Below are positions 10,780-22,134 of a stretch of DNA of 64,000 nucleotides, piece by piece. The position numbers and the translations under genes are program-made. Under the pieces are notes generated by a model, which was given only the letters and a program-made list of their open reading frames with translations, made no database searches and was not told the origin of the DNA. This DNA comes from Serinus canaria (lineage: Eukaryota > Chordata > Aves > Passeriformes > Fringillidae). Where the stretch lies: contig NC_066313.1 in NCBI RefSeq assembly GCF_022539315.1, forward strand, positions 22,977,059 to 23,041,058, given 5' to 3'. Each line of letters opens with the position of its first letter. Positions within the stretch are counted from its first letter, which is position 1.

Positions 10780-10990
10780 ATCACAGCCGTATTACTTAGC
10801 TGCAAGGTGAAGCGCTGTGCTAAAATGGATCATGAATCCCTGAAATTGACTATCCGTCACCTTTATAATCCTGATGGAAAGGCAGGTCAGATCAGGCCTG
10901 ACAACTCCCCATGCAAATGAGACTACACCAGTGACGTCTGCTTGCCTCAAGGCATTTATTTGTCTGGAGAGGAAGGTGATGCTGTAGGGA
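10780..10990. other. Possible conserved non-coding element
   Basis: Denser, less AT-rich sequence with several CpGs that have escaped decay (near 10788, 10812, 10855 and 10936). It holds a perfect octamer, ATGCAAAT, at 10911-10918 and a half CRE, TGACGTC, near 10933. Preserved CpGs and intact binding motifs are what one expects of a constrained enhancer, but this is inference. An 86-codon minus frame across it has no recognisable content. Confidence 0.25.
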
Positions 10991-11146
10991 ATTGGACTAG
11001 AGAGAGAGAAGAAACCAACTACTCCAACTACCCCAGCAGGAATTAAGTGCAAATACAGGAGCCAATTTTGTGCACGGAAAAACTGCTAGAAATATTGAAT
11101 GAAAGAATATTACAAGCAGCTAAGAATCAGGACTGTGGTATGAATG

Positions 11147-11161
11147 CCCCCCCCCCCCCCC
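11147..11161. repeat. 15-C homopolymer
   Basis: An uninterrupted run of 15 C bases in AT-rich surroundings. It can fold as an i-motif, or as a quadruplex on the opposite strand. Such runs are also frequent sites of sequencing error, so the exact length is uncertain. Confidence 0.9.
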
Positions 11162-11599
11162 AGGCAGAAGAAGAGATTTCAGTTTCAAAATTAGAAAAAT
11201 AAAATAACACCACCTCACCACTGTGAATTTGTAAGATCAGATGAAATCCATAAATGAGGAAAAACTCTCTAAAATGTCTGAAGATTCTGGTCATAATTCC
11301 TTCCATTTCAGTGTCACTTTCTTTCTAACAAAGTCAGATTTAAGAAGTGTCTGTAAGTTTGGAGACCAAATCCATCAGGATGTAAGCAGCGGCCATTATG
11401 TGTGGCACCTATGCAAGAAAGCTCACTGAGTGATGGAAGTGTTGAATCTCACAGGAGGTGTTTATTTGCAGACAATCAGTTCACTTGATGTGAAAATCAC
11501 TAAACTGCTCCATTGAATCTGTTTAACTGGCATATGGCCATATTAAGGAAACTTCCCAATCTGACTGTTCACAAGACTCTCTTGCAGTCACATTCCCAA

Positions 11600-12110
11600 G
11601 GTGAGGGACTTTATCTGCTGGGACCAAAGACCCTTTGCAGCAGGTGGCTCCAGTGAGTGAACACTTGCCTTGCTTGACCCTCCACCTACCCCAGTCACAC
11701 AGTCAGATGAGATTTCCTCAGCAGTTTGACCCCAGGTTTCCCTTAGCAGAGTCTGAGATGTCTCATTCCATAAAGGAATTTATTCAGGGTGAAGTAACGC
11801 CAAAACAGCCCAAGCTGGTGCCTCTGAGGAGGAACCAGCCACAAATTACCCCCTTGGCTTTTATCCCCTCACAGTCCTAGCTCAAAAAACTGTTGCTCTT
11901 CCCTTCAGGCCTTTGCAGTGTCTCCCAGTGCCCATCCACCCAGCCTGTCCACCAGCCCTTGTGCCCTTTGTTATGGAAAAGAGTTGGCAGTCCCCAGCCT
12001 GCTGTCTCTGGCTCCTGCCACCCGGAACTCCACCTGCAGTGCCCACTGCAGCTGCACCACAAGTATTCCTCAACAACCATCCACAAGAGGGATACTCCCT
12101 GAAAAAAGAT
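11600..12110 (-). mobile_element. Possible minus-strand LTR
   Basis: Read on the minus strand, a TATA-like GATAAAAGCC (complement of 11855-11864) is followed about 80 bases later by AATAAA (complement of 11779-11784), with a GC-richer 240-base segment upstream. That spacing fits the U3-R layout of retroviral LTRs. The composition differs from both flanks. I cannot define TG/CA ends or a target-site duplication, and I do not recognise the family, so this is an architectural inference only. Confidence 0.28.
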
Positions 12111-12372
12111 GAACTAGCATGTTATTTACTGTTTCCAATGAGATTGATGTACTGCTTTAGGTAAACACCAGCTTCTTAAGGCAAGACTTGTTCTGAAGTA
12201 CAAACGCAGGTTGTCTCATTCTTACACCTCCCAGGTCTGAGCATATCAGTACCTCCTAGCAGAGTGCTTGCTCTTGGCACCCATGTTCTATTCCCAGCAT
12301 AATTTCTTACAAATCAGGCACCTTAGCCATAGTCATTAACACTGCTGTTTCGGATTCCTGCCCATGCTAAAA

Positions 12373-12475
12373 GAGGTTAATACTATGTATGTCACAGAGC
12401 TCCTACACCCTTTTGTTTAAAGTGGGGTAGATTCTTTGAGATCCACAGATAGATTATATTAAAGAAGGGCAAAGA
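12373..12475 (+). mobile_element. MIR/CORE-SINE 3' relic
   Basis: The run GGTTAATACTATGTATGTCA, then CACAGAGCTCC, TTTGTTTAAAGTG and TTTGAGATCCACAGAT follows the 3' part of amniote MIR-type SINEs (GGATAATA..CTACCTCA..TTGTAAAGCGCTTTGAGATC). Substitutions are many and one insertion sits around 12428. Confidence 0.5.
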
Positions 12476-12525
12476 CTACTTACATCTTGCTCTTCTCACC
12501 TGTCCTTTCTTCCCCTTTCCTCTAG

Positions 12526-12537
12526 TGCCTCTCCTGG
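12526..12537 (+). other. Candidate 12-nt microexon
   Basis: A 30-base pyrimidine tract ending CCTCTAG (12525) is followed by 12 bases and then a consensus donor, GTAAGT, at 12538-12543. A branch-point-like CTCAC lies about 28 bases upstream of the AG, and a TGC, the motif used by the microexon splicing factor SRRM4, lies farther up. Twelve bases keep frame. No host gene is identified, and another 12-base pair of sites at 6560 shows how easily this arises by chance. Confidence 0.12.
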
Positions 12538-12543
12538 GTAAGT

Positions 12544-14050
12544 CACATCCCAGCTAAACCTCTTAGTGAGTGATTACATTAGAGATAGTGCTAATTACCA
12601 AGTGTCGTCTGCGTGGTACAATCTTATCAACACCCCACACTTTCTCCCCTGAGGTGAGGGGGCTTGATCCATTTCATAAAAGTATCCTAGTTATCTGCTC
12701 CAGCAAGCTCCATTCCCTGAGGCCTGAAGGTGGATTTTTTTCCTTTTTTTTTTTTTTCACCCTAAGCACAGATTCAAAGCTTTTCTGGTAGAACCTCTTG
12801 CAGGCAGGTGGGGTTACCCCAGCAACAGATTTGTGGGTATTGTCCTGTGTGTACAAAAGGAGCCTGTCAGTTCCCAAGGTGCTGTGTTTTGTGTAACACA
12901 CTCATAGGTTCATCCCCAGGAAGCACTGGAGTTCTAAGGCCTTCCACCAGGCACAGGAAGTCAACATCTGCCCCACAGCTGGAAACACTGGGTTTGGAAT
13001 GTGGTGTAACAAAGGTAGAGTAGAGGTAGCTGCAAGAAATTCACATCAATGCTTTGGTAAGGCTAATGAATCACAATTTTGTATTGCCTGGTAATTTTTT
13101 CCTAGAATCTCCATTTGACCAAGCTCTGCCACTAGTGTCTGCTCTCTCCACTCAACCATGCTCCTCTGCCCTGCAGCACCCCCAGCCCTGAGTTTGGGGC
13201 TCCCCCCACATTTCTGACAACTTAAGATGGGGTAGGCTAAGTGACCCTGTGGTTTTGGCTATGATACTGCTGGTTACCAAGGCTTGAACAGGGAAATTTC
13301 ATCTTGCATTGTAATCCAGATCACCATTTGCTTTCTTATTAGTGGATGCTTCAGCTGTATTCTTTCTGGGGGGTTTGCTTATTTTTATGTTTGAAGGTTG
13401 TTAGTGCTTTGTTGGTTTGGTTTGTTTTTTTTTTTTTTTTTCCCATATAATTTGTGTGCATATTACTCGCTGTCCCTGGAATTCATTTTGTTCCCTGCTA
13501 ATGAAACCTCTGCGTCGCTAACAAAGCAGAAAATAAAAAAGGTAAATAGCACTCTCCAGAAACAATTTGTTTCTTGTTCTGTAAATTTTTGCTGAACAGC
13601 ATCTCAGGGAATTTTCACCCCAATAAAAGAAGAGAGAAGCAGGAGATGATTGAGAATAGGCTAGAAATGCAGTTGGTTGATCTGGAAAGGAAATAATAAT
13701 TATATACACACCATAGACAAAGAGGTACCCAGACAGCTGCACCTGTGAAACTCCAGAAAGCACTTGAGCACCCAAGGCATTTCATTGAGTAGAAACCACT
13801 GGTTGTTGAGACATTTGAAGGGGGGATTAGATTTCTCATGTTTAACCCTTTGGATCTACACCAGCCTCAGAAAACAGAGGAGGACACAGAATATTAATGA
13901 GCAATCCTGTTCTGCTAAAACACATAAGGTAGGTACAGACCATGTCCAGCAGTATTGGTGTCAATGAATACAAAAGGAGGAGATGAAAAAGCTTAGGAAG
14001 AGGTGATGCTGGTTTTTCTTCTACCTGCTAGAGACAGGCACAGGACATTC
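12544..14050. other. Stretch with no recognisable gene
   Basis: Unique sequence with T runs at 12744-12757 (14 T) and 13425-13441 (17 T). Short frames on both strands carry nothing recognisable. The CTCCCCTGAG/GTGAGG at 12653 is a weaker acceptor-donor junction. Confidence 0.5.
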
Positions 14051-14084
14051 TACTAAAGGTAGTTTATTTCTCACATAGGTGAGT
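14051..14084 (+). other. Recursive-splice-site-like motif
   Basis: TACTAAA (14051-14057), nearly the ideal branch point, is followed by a T-rich tract ending CACATAG (14078), directly abutted by GTGAGT (14079-14084). The branch adenine lies 22 bases from the AG, an optimal distance. An acceptor fused to a donor is the signature of a ratchet point used to remove long introns stepwise. A similar junction occurs at 27957/27958. Function depends on the window being intronic on the plus strand, which is unproven. Confidence 0.2.
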
Positions 14085-14999
14085 CATCATGTTCACTTTC
14101 AAATACCAGCTCAATACAAGCCACAAGGCTAAGATTTTCCAAAAACAATAGACCACTGAAGAGATTTTGAAGCCTATATTGATGATCCTAGGTTAAAGGC
14201 TTGCAACTGAAAAAAGATCTGAATTTATAGCTGCTTCCACTGATTTTACTGTCTGACATTCAGATCCTAAACCCTCTAATCCAAGCAGGGAGGTAAAAAA
14301 CAAAGTTATAGGGCAGGAATGGAAATGCTCTTACATCCTTTCCACCAATAATCAAGTAATATGTTATCTCTGTGCCTTACTGCTTGGGAACTAAGAAATT
14401 AGTACACTTCCTGGAAAAATAAACAAACCAACATCAGATTCAGCCAGAGCGAAATGCACTGAAAGCCAGGTTTTCTTTCTGAGACTACTCCATTATTATT
14501 AGAATTAGATGGCCAAAAGCCATGTGGCCCCAAGTCCCTTTGCCACCTTTAAAACTGCATGCACAGCACTCCACGCATGAACACACCTTTGGCCTATCAC
14601 TCACTGGATTACTGGACCAGCCCTCATATGGAAGATTAAATACAAACTGCTCTACTGCTAAAGCATATTTATTGAGCTTTAAACACCATGTAATTTATAC
14701 ATCTCTCCTCACAGAGTTGGAAAAACTCCATCAACAATAATAACGGCAACATTCAATTTCAATTGGTATGTTTTTAACCTACAATAAGCAACCTGTTATA
14801 ACTATAAAGAGGTCTTTAGAAGTTATGCAAGGTATTAATTGAGCTGCTAGGAGACCATGCAGGTTGGTTTTGTAGTAACTCTGCAATGAAAAAGAATGCA
14901 GCAACCAGAAAAATCCTGGCAAGACAGCAGCACCATCTCAGGAGATGATTGCTTCAGCTGTACTAGTTATTTACATGAAGTCAATTCCAAGTGATTATT
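14085..14999. other. Stretch with no recognisable feature
   Basis: AT-rich unique sequence. No repeats, RNA genes or meaningful frames are visible apart from a 72-codon plus-strand frame at 14522-14740 with no recognisable content. Confidence 0.5.
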
Positions 15000-15250
15000 A
15001 AGAACATGAGGTTTATCGTTCAGTATAAAAGGCCAGTTCATTACATCCCCACAAGCTACAGCTTAAATGGCAAACCTCGATAATTTAGTTTTTCTAACAG
15101 CAGTTTGAAATTTAATCGCTGCACAATAACTGCATTAATTCAGAATTAATTTCTTAATGGAGATGTAATTGTCTGAGTTTCATCTGAGGGGCCAAAATAT
15201 GCTCTCACCAGCATAAATCTAGTGGAACTTCATGTGAGAGAGTGGGATGA
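15000..15250. promoter_or_regulatory. AT-rich block with homeodomain-type palindrome
   Basis: At 15134-15150 the arms ATTAATTC and GAATTAAT flank a single A, giving a 17-bp palindrome with two TAAT homeodomain cores in mirror arrangement. More TAAT/ATTA cores lie at 15085-15175. Clusters of this kind are typical of developmental enhancers bound by paired or LIM homeodomain dimers, but no conservation data are available here. Confidence 0.25.
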
Positions 15251-16220
15251 TTTCAGCATAAGGAAACATGAAGTCAACAGGCAGCTCAGTTTTACACTGG
15301 CATCAGAGGGAACAGTATGGCCCAAACACCATTTGCACTGTTTCACTTTCAGTCCCACATGAGCCTTGTTTGCCTGGACAGCATTCTTACAAGTACTGAA
15401 CACAAATGAAATCGCATCTGTTTACTACCATGATTGTAATAAGAATACTTCATCCCAAAAGGCTGCAAAGCATTTTGCTGCAGGGAAAACATTTGATCAA
15501 TAACAAAATGCTTTTAGATCTGGGGTGAAGACACCAGCTCATATAGATGGAGGAGCTAAAACGGAGATGGCCACATTTCCATTTGGCTTAGACATTCAAG
15601 CTGACACCTCCAAGTACTATAACAAGACCGGTATGAAGAATTTAAAGACAATCCCTTAAGAAGGTATTCACAAGAACTCATATTCTATTGTGGCAGGCAT
15701 GCTGGAAATCCTTAAGGTAGAATTGAAATCAATGGGAACAAAAAAATGTTCAGTGCTACAGTCATAATATGGATGAGAATTGTGATGGTAAGAAACTGAT
15801 GCTGTAGGAAGAATGCCTAGATAGCATGAACGGGGACTGATGAAACATATATTAGCTCTTCCAGCTGTCCATTTGAATGGATGAACTCACAGTGGCGAGA
15901 AGAAATGTCGTGAGAACATAAAAAGCAACAAAGAAATAAACCACCTGGAAAGATCTGTGCGGCAGATGAAAGTTACAGTGGCAAATCTGCATGTCACACA
16001 GGAGATTTGAGTCTACTGAGTGCCCTAAAGCTGCAAGGAGTTCCTTGAGGCCCATCCCATTCAAAGCCATACCAAGGAACATAGCAAGTGTGGCAGTAAC
16101 ACCTCTTAGAATCCAATACAGGTAAATTGCAAACTGAATCCATGATATAAGTAAACCTGACTGAGAAAACACAAAGTAACAGAGCCCACAATTCCCTTAC
16201 TTCAGTTTAAGGCCAACCAC
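15251..16220. other. Mostly featureless; possible ancient repeat traces
   Basis: At 15265-15320 and 15725-15739 there are phrases such as GAAATCAATGGGAA and GTTTTACACTGGCATCAGAG that recall old amniote interspersed repeats, too decayed to name. A 106-codon hydrophobic minus-strand frame (15852-16172) is probably chance. Confidence 0.35.
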
Positions 16221-16400
16221 CTACCACCCTATATAAATACAACCCTTTCCTGCTGCAAGCAGGCAGAGAGAAGAGAAAATTTTCAGATGTTCATGCTGAG
16301 CATTTTCCTTCTAGCACCACAGCAACCTCATGTGAGCTTTCCATCCATTTTACATCTGTTCACCCCACTGGTGACACAGAACCACCGACAGCCCCTCTAG
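16221..16400 (+). promoter_or_regulatory. Candidate TATA promoter with a short ORF
   Basis: TATAAATA at 16232-16239 is a consensus TATA box, preceded by an AACCACC RUNX-type site and CACC boxes. About 50 bases downstream an ATG at 16287 opens 37 codons beginning MFMLSIFLLA, hydrophobic like a signal peptide, ending at TAG near 16400. A hairpin CCTGCT-GCA-AGCAGG lies at 16249-16263, about where transcription would start. The layout resembles genes for small secreted peptides, but no family is recognised and no second exon is identified. Confidence 0.18.
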
Positions 16401-16879
16401 TGTTTGATTTAATATTTATCAAATGAGAAGAGCAGTCACAAACAGTGCCCTGCTAAAACATCACGCACCTGCTTGCCTGCTCCTTGAGGACCTCCTCCAC
16501 AAACACTGCCCTGACAAAATCTTTGACAGAAGAAAGAGAGCAGTTTGGTTTGGGGTCTATGATGTATATGAATACATCAGTAACAGATTCATTTAAAAAA
16601 AAGACTTATGTAAGCAAATAGATATTCGCTACCTTTTTTTGTGGAGGCAAAAAGTCATAAAGATTATTTCTCCCCTAGTGCCAGAAAGGCCTGAGTAGAA
16701 AATGTTCATGATGTGAGCAAGGCAGTCAGCATGAGAAGTTGTGTTAAGAGATTAAGAGACCTGGCTTTTGTATGCCTGAAAAGGACGCTGGCTTCCAGGT
16801 CAGTGAGCTGACCCTCCTTATTGATAGAGGTCATGGTGAAATTTAGCAGATCAATCATCTAAACTGTTGGAGAGAAAGG
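16401..16879. other. Stretch with no recognisable feature
   Basis: Unique AT-rich sequence with no repeats or frames of note. Confidence 0.5.
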
Positions 16880-17250
16880 AAAAAAGACCTGCCAGAACAG
16901 TTTTGATTTAATTTTTTATCAAAATCCAATCTCTCTGTGGAAATTGTCAACTTCAATGAAATGTTTGATGGCTAAACATTCAAGAGTTTAATTGCATTAA
17001 TCTCAGAACATTTTGTTTAGATCCATTTTTTTTGATTTTTTTAATGTCGTGTTAATATTTCATTTAATCTACTGCTCTCTATCAGATGTGTGTGAATTAT
17101 TATTTACTTATTAGTCTAATATAATAAAAAAGGAAAAGTAAATAATCAGAGGAAATAGTGAGAGTTTAAATAAAAAAATAAATTCTTCTTCATTGGGAGA
17201 AAATTGAACTCTAAATTCAGAATTCATCTCAATTTATTGAGACAGGGTGA
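16880..17250. other. Very AT-rich block, possible conserved element
   Basis: A long AT-rich segment with TTTAATTGCATTAATC near 16990, several ATTA cores and the inverted repeat TCTCAAT-TT-ATTGAGA at 17227-17242. No simple-repeat period is seen, so this is not low-complexity slippage. The texture matches distal enhancers of developmental genes; that reading is inference. Confidence 0.22.
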
Positions 17251-20200
17251 AGTTCTAGCATGCACAATATAACTGCCCCGGCAGTCTAGTCATTATAGGC
17301 TCTTCTGGCCATTGCACAGGCTGTGCCAGGCCAACTGGGAAATGAAATAAAGCTTAGAGAAAGAAAGATATAACTTAGTTAGGCCTTAGGAAGAAACAGA
17401 ATTTGCTATAGCCTCTGTCATTCTATGGTATCACAGACATTTGCCTGTGGTGTCCCGATTCCCTGACATGCAAGACACAATGTAATTCACATTAGGGCAG
17501 ATTTTCCAAATGCAGGTGACAGACCAAAGACTTACCTGTGGTACAGTATCTCACTGGATTAAGTAATTTTATGTTTAAAAGACATATTTTTATGTGTCTT
17601 TACATCCTTAGATCATATCCATCACTACAGATATTTTAGCAGCTGGTGATGTTCATCAGAAACAAAACCAATACGTAGTCAAGATTGCATAAAATGGTGG
17701 CCAAAAATGGGTTCTTAATTCCACACTTTGGCAGAGAATAAATTGCATGATCCTTCACGTTGAAAGACCAAATATGATCAGGAAAGCCCCAGTGAGCCCC
17801 ATGCTGAATCTCCACAACAACTTACAAAATGAACCTATAGATAACTGCAAATCTAAGCCAGAGCACTGGGATCAGGACCAGTAAAATTCTCTGGTCTCTG
17901 AAACTCATGGTAGTGGGTCTGAAAGGTACAACAGCCTTTTCTGGACTTCAGACCTACAAATCTGTGAATTCATGAAAAAGTAGTGCATACTTCAACCAAA
18001 ATCATCCTGCACATTTCAGTCTGTAGCAATCTACAGACACATCCTACAATACCCACATTTGGGCAGCAGAACACTCCAAGCACTTCTGCACATTGAGGTA
18101 GAGGATGAAGGAGATGAGTTTTTGGGATCCCTGTAAACCATTTCCTCTGTGATGCCTACGAAACCTACACAAACCAGGCAGCAGGGAGCTTTCATACAGC
18201 TCACCTGGCAGGACTAACTTGGACCAGTCCCATGGAAAGTGCTACCATTCACAGAAAAACATCCTATAAAAAATGTTCTTTTAGCAAACATTTATCACTA
18301 ATGGGAAGCTGGTAGAGGACTCCTTGCTCTGTCCCAACTTTGCACACAAGGAGTGCTGGGGTTATTACTGGCTCATCATATATTCCATTAAGACTGACAG
18401 TCTGAAAAGAGAAGTGCCATTTGCACAAGTTCTCACCAAGCTCCAGCAGCCCTGTCAGTGTCACAGCTGGACTAAGATTCTCTAGTGAGCAAAAATGAAG
18501 TCAGAACCTCATTAATATATAATTAGCAATAAGAGGAGTGTGAGGGCGTTTGAATAATATATCTCATGGTCAGATAAAGCTGTAGGAGGCAAAAGAGAAA
18601 GGGCATAACAAGCCAACGGGGCAAAAATCAGAGAAAAATGAGATCAATGTGCCTATGTGAAGCGAGAGGTCTGGTTTTAAGCTGATAGTAAAAGCAGTCC
18701 TCTGCATTTCAAAATAACTTGTTTTCAAATCCTTTTCACTCAAAAATTTCTAAAACAGAGTCAAAGGTTTGTGAGAACAACTGCTCCTTTATGCAGAGAA
18801 AACAGAAATCCATAGGGAGGCTATGAAGTTTCAAAAGCCACTTTCAGGTTGTCAGTGGCAGAGTGGACAATACAAGACCATTCTCTAATAGCTGGAGGAA
18901 CTGGCCTTTCCCATCCTATCCGTGACAAAGAGTGCCCAGAAAAAGGGGGATAATGCTCAACACTGCTGAGTTTTCCCATACACTGGATTAAAAAGTAGTG
19001 TTTGGTATTAGCATCAAGTTTCACCGGAGCCAGGCTTGCCTAAGGCTACACTAGCAAATGTTATACTCTCAATGCCTGACAAATGCAGAGAAAAATGAGA
19101 GAATGGAAATGATTTAGTGCTAAACTTCCTATTTTCAGCACCTCAAATACAGATGTGTTTTTCTCTTGTATTGTGGTTCATGTTCCTCATTTTATTCACT
19201 GCCTTGCTTCTTTTATTATTTTTTTTTTAATTTTCAGAACTACCTAGAATTGCAGATCAGGCTTCATTTAGAGCCATCACCTTAATAAGTACAGTACTTG
19301 CAAAAAATAGCATAGATATAACTTTTCATTTTTCAGCAGAGCAGCTCTTCTGACCTTGACACATTTGTGGTCAATTTTAACTGAGTGTACCATGCCTATC
19401 CACCAACTCATCCATCATATCTGTTTCCCCAGGCTTTCCCATCCTGATGCAGCAATCCTTTTTGGTTCCTGCAGCTACTGTACGTGGGAAGGACCACAGT
19501 GCTTCACAGGAAATTTCCAGCTGAGTACCATCACAGAAGGAGTGAAAAACATCTTGGACCAAGGAGGATTTAAAGGTAGAATTGAACAGGGTGCTCTACT
19601 GTTCCCCCTAAAATAAAGAGGTAATAAAGTAAATAAATTAAAAAACAAACACAAAAATCCCTTCAGCTCCTCATTTAAAGGTAGAGCAGAAACAAAGCAG
19701 CAAGGCCTGCAGCTGGGGCAGCAGACTGAGCTATGGACCTATTTGTGCAGAAAATCCGTAGAGATGGGATTGCCTTCTACATTCAGAGCACAAAAGCTGA
19801 GGTAATGGTTTCATCTGACACGTACTGAAAATGACATTATTATTTTTTTATAATACTTGCATGGGGTGCAGTACACAGCTGAGTTCCTCAGTCAAGCTGG
19901 CAGCACCTTGGGGAAAGCCTGTGGAAGAAAGGGTAGGAAAAAGCTGGAGGGGGGAGGGAAAAGAGTGAGAAACTGCAGAGGTAATACAGTAGTCTGTAAA
20001 GGGAGCAACAAATAAACTAGAATTGTACTGACCAATTCCCCATAACTGTAGATAGACATACCTGAACTCCACCCATAGAAAACAAGCAAACAAACATACA
20101 AAAAGCCCACAAAACCCACAGGAAAGAGAACATGTTAGATGGCCAGTTTCTTAAAGTGATATCCAAATTTCTGACTACTTCCATGACTGTCAGTACCTCA

Positions 20201-22126
20201 CAGCCTTCAAAAGCAAAGGGCCACAACAGGGATGAGCTATGGATGAGAGAACAAAGAGGAGACTCCCACCCCTGGACTCAGAGCAGCACTGCATCAGGCT
20301 AAAATGCAGCAGAAATCTGTTAAAGTGATGCTTTTAGTCACGGAATCTTCTTCCATTTGAAAAAGAATGCTACTCCAGGATTTTTCCAGCTGAAAGATGC
20401 AGAGAGGCTACAGTGCCAGAAGAATCCGAATGTGCTCCAGCTGATGGCTAAATGAACTTAGAAGGACCTTGCTTAGAAGGAGCAGGAGTGCTCTGCAAGC
20501 ACAGGGATCAATAACAGATGAGAGGTTCTTGATCACAACAAACACTCGTAACAGAGAACAGTTGGTCAGGTAAGGGAAACACTAAGAAATTTATGCTGAT
20601 TATGCACTTAGTTCTCTACAAGATGTTTCTTGGAAATATTTCACAGGCACCATATTAGCTTGTATAGTTGGAATTAGAGGGACTCGGTAGAGAGGAAAAG
20701 TTCAAATAGAGAGGAAGGGTATAAACATTATTGGGAATGCAAGGATGACATTCTGTATGTGCAGAGAGGATGGGCTCAGGGTGGGTTCCATCTTAACTAC
20801 AGCAGACCCTGACTGTGCTACTGAAAAGTAATGAAGTTTGGAGGAGATTTTCTTACATTCAGAGCTAAGGAAAGCTGGCAGGTGCTGAGGAGTGCTCAAG
20901 TCAGACAAAGACATCTGCTAAGGATGTCAGCAATAGAGAGATAACTGTTATCTGGGAGCAGAGGATAGGACAGAAAATTCAGCTGGAGCAAAGCTAAGAC
21001 ACATCAAGATGCAGAAATAAATTCTGAAATATAACAGGGCTTCTGACACAGAATTTCAATAAAATTAGGCTCTGGGCCAAGACTAAAAAATCACCATGTG
21101 TACTATTGCTCAGGCTTCTGAGCAATAATGAGTAAACGAGTACACTGGATAATGGAAGGAAACCTTGCTATAATAAAGACTAATGAAATGACAAGGATCA
21201 ATGAAAGAACATGATCTTTGGTTTCAAACTGTACATGAAGCATAGGAAGCTTTAGAGGTGAGTGTACTTACAGAATGCAGAGAGGGAGCATTTTGAGACG
21301 TTCATATGAGAACTCCAATACATAAGCCTAAAAGCCCTTAATATAAAAATATTCTTTATACTAGCAAGGTTACATTATCATCCTCTTGATCAAGAGAACA
21401 AAAAAATACAAAATGCATGAACTTGATGAACATCAAAGCAGTAATCAGTCTAATAAAGCAGAAAAAAAGTGGATGACTTTGGTTATCTGCTTACAGAAAT
21501 GAGTCAGGTGTCATGTTGGGTGACAGTTTAGAAAAATAATTTCTTGATGTCTTCAATAAATTATCACTTAGAACAGCTGACTCCAGAGCTCACAGAGACA
21601 GGAAACCATTTGCAGTGCAATTTGACATGAAAGACAAAAGTCTGTTTGCAAAGCAGCCGTTGTTGATGCACAGAAAAGCAATGACCACAAACAGCCTCAG
21701 TGTCCTTCAGGGATTACATGCACACACCAAAATAAAATAATAAAAAACCCCAAGCAACACATATGAGGTACTAAATTTTTTGAAAGTGATTTGTAAAACT
21801 ACTGAGGAAGTTGGCTGGAAAAAGAAGAAACATCAAAAATGGTAAGGATTAAATCCCTATCCTAAGGACAACAGGAAAAAAAAAATCCACCCAAGAATCA
21901 GAAAGGCACTGGAAATAAGATAAATATGAATCTAAGAAATTAAGTAAGGAAACCCTTAAAATAGAACAGTACATTTGAATGGACAGGCTGAAGAAATTAT
22001 CTATTATTTATATCACACTTCTGCAGGGGCAAGGTTTCCATTCCACTGAAATGAATATGCTAGAGCCTCTAAAAATCCATTGGGTTAGCAAAGAACATAT
22101 GTTAGGTCCAGTAATCAAAGCACCCA
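17251..22126. other. Long stretch with no recognisable gene
   Basis: Unique sequence. Isolated donor-like sites lie at 17536/17535 and 18205/18204 on the minus strand and at 20580 and 21258 on the plus strand, without convincing coding exons. One 103-base segment (20477-20579) has a moderate acceptor, a good donor and one open frame, which is not beyond chance. No repeats are named. Confidence 0.5.
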
Positions 22127-22134
22127 TGACGTCA
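22127..22134. promoter_or_regulatory. Full palindromic CRE
   Basis: TGACGTCA is the complete cAMP-response element bound by CREB/ATF dimers. Full sites containing CpG are uncommon in CpG-poor bird DNA. No TATA box or CpG island is adjacent, so a distal role or simple chance are both possible. Confidence 0.35.

Noticed and set aside
15852..16172. 106-codon minus frame with two hydrophobic segments, like a small membrane protein
   Set aside because: Composition alone can give this; no family is recognised and there is no splice or promoter context.
17408..17440. CR1-tail-like phrase (CATTCTATGGTATCAC)
   Set aside because: No upstream CR1 body sequence; the octamer resemblance alone is insufficient.
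18205..18263. 59-bp minus-strand exon-like segment with good sites
   Set aside because: All three frames contain stops and nothing adjacent supports a transcript.
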